A stretch of DNA of 64,000 bases from Pelagomonas calceolata (lineage: Eukaryota; Sar; Pelagophyceae; Pelagomonadales; Pelagomonadaceae), in the NCBI GenBank assembly GCA_918797485.1, contig CAKKNE010000003.1, forward strand, positions 4,774,001-4,838,000. Reading direction: 5' to 3'. The translations under genes and the position numbers were made by a program. The notes below the pieces were generated by a model that ran no database searches, was not told the origin of the DNA, and saw only the letters and a list, made by a program, of their open reading frames with translations. Every line of letters starts with the position of its first letter. Within the stretch, counting starts at the first letter, position 1. Shown in pieces: positions 59,500-64,000 of the stretch.

Positions 59500-59823
59500 G
59501 AGGCCGGGCTGGGGGGCTGGGGTCACTTTTGCGGCGAGACGCGGTCGCGAAATTGCCCTGAACGGCAATACGGCGGAGTATCTCTTAGGACAGTGGGCCC
59601 ATAACCTGCGAACTAGAATAATGCAAGACCAGAGGAGTACGCACCTTTGGGAGTACCGCGACGGCGGCGGCTGAGAAGTCTGCCGCGGAGCTACCTTAAA
59701 CTTGAAATACACTAAGTAGTTTTGGTTTTACGCCGGTGTTTATTGCGCGTGGCGTGTTGTGTGTGATGTAAGTGTATATAGAAGGGTATAGGATAAGGGG
59801 GGGTATTCGCCCTATTTATTGCA
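59500..59823 (-). mobile_element. Ty1/copia LTR with half-tRNA primer site (fossil, broken)
   Basis: On the minus strand an LTR runs from 59823 (TGCAATAAATAGGG) to 59607 (ending GTTCGCA), about 217 bp, and is followed by GGTTATGGGCCC at 59606-59595, the initiator-tRNA-Met half-tRNA site. About 95 bp of internal sequence follow before the LINE tail. The LTR matches that at 16864-17053. The rest of the element is absent. Confidence 0.8.
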
Positions 59824-59893
59824 GGAGGGTGGGCGGGAGATATAGCGGATACCCGGATAAGTGGGTTGCAAAGTGTGTGACGTGAAATGAATT

Positions 59894-60898
59894 ATGGGCA
59901 ATATGGGCAATAGCGTCCTCGCCGCCGTCGCGGCATCTCTCGCCCCGCTTCGCGCCGCGGCCGCCACTGCCTACGTACAGCTCGTCGTCGCGACGTACGA
60001 CGAGGACCTGTCGTGGATCGAGCCGACGTTGCGCACCGTGCCCCGGTCCGAGGCTGTCGTTTACTGCAAGGGCCCCGTCCAGCCTGACGCGCGTTGCACA
60101 GCGCGCCTGGCGAACTGGGGGGCGGAAAACTACGCGTACGTACACCATGTCTACAAGAATTACGACAATCTAGCGCCCATCACCGCGTTTGCCATGGGGA
60201 GTATATTGAAAAGCGAATGGCAGTACCTCCTATGCAGGAAGCTCTTCGGAGTTCTCGGCGCGCTCTCGTCCGTCGCGAAGCAGGACGCGCTCCGACACTT
60301 TATCAGTCCCCGGGGCATGCACAACCACCTCGTGCCCTTCGAGTCGGACTCCAACATTTCCGTTTACCGGCCGAAGCGTGGCCTGCCACCCCAAATTATG
60401 TGTCCGGCGTCCGCGGCGACGAACGGCGCGTTCTACAGCAAATTTGCGCCGAACCGGTCCGTCGGCGACGCGCTTCGCCACGGCTCGTCGCTGAACGGCA
60501 TTGCAGCGGCACCGCGCCACGTGCTGCGAGGCGTTCCGCGCAATGCCTGGGGCCGTCTCCTCGACGAACTCGCGAAGAAAAGCTGCTGCGAAGGCGCTGC
60601 GCTCCAGGCCGATCACTACGCAGAGCGCTTGTGGCGCCCATTGCTCCTGGGCACAGCACCCGCCGACGCGAGTCCGCAGGTCCCACTCGCTGCATGTCCG
60701 CCGTTTATCTTCCCGCTCGTCCCCGAGCGGCTCCGGCACGTCGACGGCGACACGCGCAAAGCCGCGGAGGCCTGGCGGCGCGCTGGCTCTCCGCCACCGC
60801 CGCCCCGAAGCTGGCGCGCCGCCTGTGCGCCTGGTTGGACCCCGGGCGGTGCGCCCCCGCACGGCAGTTCCCGTCGCGGCGGTCATTCTGCCTCGTGA
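59894..60898 (+). CDS. DUF3431-type glycosyltransferase-like protein
   Basis: 334 aa. Two nested ATGs (59894, 59903) open a leader (NSVLAAVAASLAPLRAAAA). The DUF3431 core is clear: VQLVVATYDEDLSWIEPTL, VYCKG, NWGAENYAYVHHVYKNYDNL and APITAFAMGS. The family occurs in fungi and algae and is thought to be glycosyltransferase-related; its reaction is unknown. The last 60 residues are Pro/Arg-rich, unlike the rest, and other frames look as plausible there, so the true C terminus may use an unseen splice. The start lies only 71 bp from the edge of a copia LTR, and LINE fragments follow the gene. Confidence 0.65.
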   Translation: MGNMGNSVLAAVAASLAPLRAAAATAYVQLVVATYDEDLSWIEPTLRTVPRSEAVVYCKGPVQPDARCTARLANWGAENYAYVHHVYKNYDNLAPITAFAMGSILKSEWQYLLCRKLFGVLGALSSVAKQDALRHFISPRGMHNHLVPFESDSNISVYRPKRGLPPQIMCPASAATNGAFYSKFAPNRSVGDALRHGSSLNGIAAAPRHVLRGVPRNAWGRLLDELAKKSCCEGAALQADHYAERLWRPLLLGTAPADASPQVPLAACPPFIFPLVPERLRHVDGDTRKAAEAWRRAGSPPPPPRSWRAACAPGWTPGGAPPHGSSRRGGHSAS

Positions 60899-61424
60899 GC
60901 TGGCACCGTCCTTGCTCTCCGCGTTCGTCGCAGAACGCGTCGCTACCCGGGGGCAGCGCGCGGGCAGATTCCGTTCTTCGATGCAGCCGCAACGCTTTCT
61001 ACGCCGGGCTGGTCGTCGTGCGTCTACTAAACGTACAAGAGGCACAGTGCGGTTCCGACTCACACCTCTCTACCCACAGGCTGCCAGTGCCAGTGTCTGG
61101 CGAGCACCATGACTGGTAGAATCCTACTTCTAGTACTATTAAAAGTTCAAATTAGCCAAGAACCTTTGTTTCACGTTGTTTGAATGCACGGCCTTTGAGG
61201 AAGAACGCGAGGTATTTCTTTCGAGATTATACTCGGTTTGCCCCCTCGCACGGCAATTGAATGATGAGTACCGTTGTCGGCTGGTCATGGGGGACAAGCT
61301 ACCCCGGGAGATTGAAAATCCGTTGTATCGGTATCTTATTGCTATTTCGAAGCTCCGGTTGGGTATCCTGACCGAGCAGGGAGAAGGCTCTTAGGAGCTT
61401 GTTCCTTTTTTTTTAGGTCTTCCT

Positions 61425-61455
<31 letters not shown>

Positions 61456-62066
61456 TTTTCAAGTTCCTAGCGGGAAACGACCCTACAAAGCCCAAGTGAG
61501 GCTAAACTTGAACCGTGACCGGGCCCCATAAGTAACCTACATGTCTAGCAACCTAGATAACCGTACCTCGAGCGTGAGGGACATAGCGACGCTATTCCCG
61601 GAAGGAAAGCGGTTCGGCACAAAGCCGAGCGACTTGGTAAGCGGAGCAGCACTGAACTTGAATGTACAAATTACAGTACAATACCACACTTGGCAGGAGG
61701 ATGGCGGGGGGGGACTACTCCCGGCGCCATGACACTACCTACCACACCTCTTCAGGGGTCCCTGGTAAAAAATGGGGTTAGCTTCTTCAATTCAAGTTCA
61801 AGTTTAGACTACAAACCTCGGCATGGTGCTACCCTGGCTTTTTTTGCTATCCTCTTGACAGGGGGGGGGGCAGGGTGTTAAGTGTGAGTGTGAGACGCGT
61901 GAGACGCGTAGGTGTGGATGTGAGGACGGATTCTCACACCCTGGCTCCCCCCCCCTCTTGACACTAGGACAGTGTAAAGCTACCACTTGCTCATCATTTT
62001 TTTGACACAAGAGCACCCGGGACGCGGACCAGCCTGCGCGAGGTGAGTGCGGCCGCCGGGCAGCCC
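60899..62066. other. Intergenic with a LINE fragment and repeats
   Basis: The LINE tail (about 61160-61457) is listed separately. A segment at 61467-61491 is the reverse complement of 49433-49457. A GTGAGACGC-rich stretch lies at about 61880-61925. An unclaimed frame at 61541-61732 has no motif. The promoter of the PAN-GT2 gene should lie just before 62067. Confidence 0.45.
61160..61457 (+). mobile_element. LINE 3' fragment
   Basis: Encodes the C-terminal end of the same LINE RT family as at 58.6-59.4 kb: LFECTAFEEEREVFLSRLYS and LYRYLIAISKLRLGILTEQ, stop, then TTTTTAGGTCTTCCTT and about nine TTTA units. It is 5' truncated, as usual for LINE copies. Confidence 0.8.
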
Positions 62067-64000
62067 ATGCGGCGCTCCTCCTCATCCAGCGGGCAGATCG
62101 CCCGAGCCTACGCAGTCCCACGGACGGAATCTCGGCGGCGAGGCACCGCGGTCGTCGCGGCGGCAACGCTCGCGGCGCTCGGTGCCGCGCACGTCGCGAT
62201 TTCGCTGTCGCGCGGGTCCGGCAGCCCGGGCGCGGGCGGGCACCCGTTCGACGCCCTCCCGGAGGCGGGCGGCGGCGCGGACGCGCTCGTGGCGCGGGGC
62301 GGCGCGGACGCGCTCGTGGCGGTGTTGGGCGGCAACGCATCGGCGGCGGCGGCGGTGGCGAGCGCGACATCAGACTACGACGTCGTTATGGTGCTCGACG
62401 GTGCCGCGGCCGCGGCCGCGGCGCGTGAACAGCTCGAGGGGCGCGCGAGGGTCGCCGTCTGGCCCGAGCTGCTCGCGGGCCGCGGCGACCGTGCAATCTT
62501 CGGTGCGTGGTCCGAGGTCGTGCGCGCCGCGGCGGCGGCGGGGTACGCCCGCGCGGTCGTGGTCGAGCGCGGCGCGGCGGCGTCGCGCGAGAGCGTCGCG
62601 GGCGTCGTCGCGGCCTTGAGGGCCGGCGCCGCCGTCGCGGTCCCCGCCGCCGTGAACACCCGCGCGGCGCCGCGCGCCGCGGCGCCGCACGCGGCGCCGG
62701 TGCGCGGCGCTTCGCTCATCGCGGACATCTTGGCCCTGCAGCCTGCCGCGGCCGCGGCGGACGGCGGCGCGGTCATCGCGCCGACTTATCCCTCGGTTCC
62801 GACGATGTCGTCGTGTGTCGTCGGCTTCAGCCTGGACCGGGCGCGGCGCTTCGGGTTCTCGACGCCGCGCGCGGCCATGGGAGGGCCGCTCGGGGGGCGC
62901 GCCCCGCGCATCGTCGCACACCTCGAAGACGGCCGCGTGGGCGCGGCGGCGACTGAAGGCGCCGCGACGTGCGCCGCGGACTCCGCGTGGGCGCGCGCGA
63001 ACGTGACGGTCACGGACCTGGCGCGCCCCTTCTCGCCGCTCGTCCACGACGCCATGCGTCGCATGCGAAAGGCCGTGCGCAGGCCGCCGCCGAGCCTCGA
63101 TTGGACGCTCAGCGCCAGCGAGTCGGTCTTTGGCTGCGACTTCAAACGGAACGTGCGCCAGCCATCGACGGTCGCCGCGTGCGAGCTCGCGTGCGCCGAT
63201 TCCCGCAAGTGCCGGGCGTTTACGTTCATCGCGGGCGAACAGATATGCGTCCTGAAGAATTGCGCGCGGCTCTCGCCCGCGAAGGGCCACGACACCTACA
63301 TCCGCGGTCCGAAGATTCCGGGGCCGCGGCGCTACGCGCGGCTCCCCGGCGTCGCCGTGGGCGGCTGCGACTTCGAACGAAGCGAGCTCCGCGACGCGAC
63401 CCTGGACGTGTGCCAACGAGCGTGCACGCTCGAACGGCGATGCAGAGCGTTCTCGCACCTGAGAGATCTGAACATCTGCTACCTCAAGTCCTGCGCCTCG
63501 ACGCCGACGACCCACCCGGCCTTCGACACGTACGTCAAGCCCGACACGTGCGTCGCGGCGCCCCCCCCCCAGCCGCTCGCCGCGCCGAAGAAGGTCGCCG
63601 TCGTCATTACCGTCCACGACGCGGCCGAGTGGGTCGAGCGGACGCTTACCTCGCTCTGGGCCCACGCGGACTCCCCGGCGGGCCGCGCGCTGCCCGACGC
63701 GGGCGACGCCATCTTCCTCGTGAACGACGCGTCGGGCGCCGAGACCCTTCGGAGGCTGCGCGAGGTTGCCGAGGCGCGGGGCAGGGCCCGGCGCCTCGCG
63801 GTGCGCCTGGTCAACTGGGACGGCGGGCATCGACTCGACGGCTACACGCGCGCCGCGAACCTCGGGATCCGGGCCGCGCTCCGCGAGGCGCCCTACGCCG
63901 CGTTCTGCCTCCTGAACAGCGACGTGGAGGTCGTCGACCCGCGCTGGCTCGAGACGCTCAAGCGCCACGCGTTCTCGGATCCAACGATCGGCGTCGTCGG
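62067..64000 (+). CDS. Type II membrane PAN/Apple plus GT2 glycosyltransferase (3' end beyond window)
   Basis: The frame from the ATG at 62067 has no stop to the window edge (at least 644 codons). MRRSSSSSGQIARAYAVPR leads to a single membrane anchor (TAVVAAATLAALGAAHVAIS) near residues 28-50. A first domain (about 100-330) has a GT-like rhythm (YDVVMVLDG, RAVVVERGAAASRE) but is degenerate. Then come two Cys-rich PAN/Apple modules: FGCDFKRN...CELACADSRKCRAFTF, and GGCDFERS...CQRACTLERRCRAFS, with four to six cysteines each. A GT2 domain follows: VAVVITVHDAAEWVERTLTS, IFLVNDASG and FCLLNSDVEVVDPRWLETL (S-D-V at the DxD position). Apple modules bind glycans or proteins; tethered to GT2 they may position the acceptor. 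Confidence 0.7.
   Translation, partial: MRRSSSSSGQIARAYAVPRTESRRRGTAVVAAATLAALGAAHVAISLSRGSGSPGAGGHPFDALPEAGGGADALVARGGADALVAVLGGNASAAAAVASATSDYDVVMVLDGAAAAAAAREQLEGRARVAVWPELLAGRGDRAIFGAWSEVVRAAAAAGYARAVVVERGAAASRESVAGVVAALRAGAAVAVPAAVNTRAAPRAAAPHAAPVRGASLIADILALQPAAAAADGGAVIAPTYPSVPTMSSCVVGFSLDRARRFGFSTPRAAMGGPLGGRAPRIVAHLEDGRVGAAATEGAATCAADSAWARANVTVTDLARPFSPLVHDAMRRMRKAVRRPPPSLDWTLSASESVFGCDFKRNVRQPSTVAACELACADSRKCRAFTFIAGEQICVLKNCARLSPAKGHDTYIRGPKIPGPRRYARLPGVAVGGCDFERSELRDATLDVCQRACTLERRCRAFSHLRDLNICYLKSCASTPTTHPAFDTYVKPDTCVAAPPPQPLAAPKKVAVVITVHDAAEWVERTLTSLWAHADSPAGRALPDAGDAIFLVNDASGAETLRRLREVAEARGRARRLAVRLVNWDGGHRLDGYTRAANLGIRAALREAPYAAFCLLNSDVEVVDPRWLETLKRHAFSDPTIGVV

Noticed and set aside
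62370-63968. A 532-codon open frame on the minus strand
   Set aside because: Shadow of the PAN-GT2 gene; the plus frame carries the conserved Cys and GT2 motifs.
1-64000. CRISPR arrays, rRNA genes, bacterial operons
   Set aside because: No regularly spaced repeats or rRNA-like sequence were seen; gene structure and contents are eukaryotic nuclear.

Overview
This is nuclear DNA from a flagellated eukaryotic alga with a secondary, red-lineage plastid. The best guess is a stramenopile such as a pelagophyte (Aureococcus-like), inferred from gene content only. Genes are mostly intronless, tightly packed and very GC-rich, separated by AT-richer spacers holding transposon relics. Eukaryotic hallmarks are VPS15, SEC13, an ALY/REF export factor, a WNK kinase, kinesin-9 and a CCDC103-like dynein-attachment factor; the last two indicate a motile cilium. 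Three proteins (S1-domain protein, sigma-70 factor, small thylakoid-lumen protein) start with a signal peptide followed by a transit-like stretch, as expected for a plastid with extra membranes.

Layout. 0-5 kb: tail of a probable mitochondrial carrier, then VPS15 with one intron. 5-8 kb: kinesin-9. 8-12 kb (minus): a secreted EGF-like protein with a long repetitive beta-rich stalk and a C-terminal peptidase S74 self-cleaving chaperone domain. 12-25 kb: coiled-coil protein, plastid S1 protein, an SPX-PRPP synthetase fusion, a TauE/SafE transporter, dUTPase, thioredoxin-fold membrane protein, ALY/REF and SEC13 as a divergent pair, and a sulfotransferase. 26-31.4 kb: VOC-like membrane protein, an unknown secreted or plastid protein, Ty3/gypsy relics and CCDC103-like. 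32-64 kb: a region dominated by secretory-pathway glycan genes (GT61-like two-domain, three-domain GT, GT31-like, two more GT-A-like, DUF3431, PAN-GT2), with an SGNH/PC-esterase-like hydrolase and a lumenal JmjC protein as a divergent pair. A plastid sigma factor, WNK kinase and lumen protein are interspersed.

Mobile elements are fossils: Ty1/copia LTR pieces with a half-tRNA-iMet primer site (about 17, 35.5, 49 and 59.6 kb), Ty3/gypsy LTR pieces (about 29-30 and 49.5 kb) and 3' ends of one LINE family with TTTA-type tails (13.1, 39.6, 58-59.5 and 61.2 kb).

The most novel-looking signals are the SPX-PRPP synthetase fusion, the EGF-stalk-S74 protein, the multi-domain glycosyltransferases and their neighbourhood, and a dispersed near-palindromic nonamer (core GTACCGTAGGTACC) lying 50-210 bp upstream of at least six gene starts, several of them glycosyltransferases. 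All calls come from reading the sequence; no search was run.
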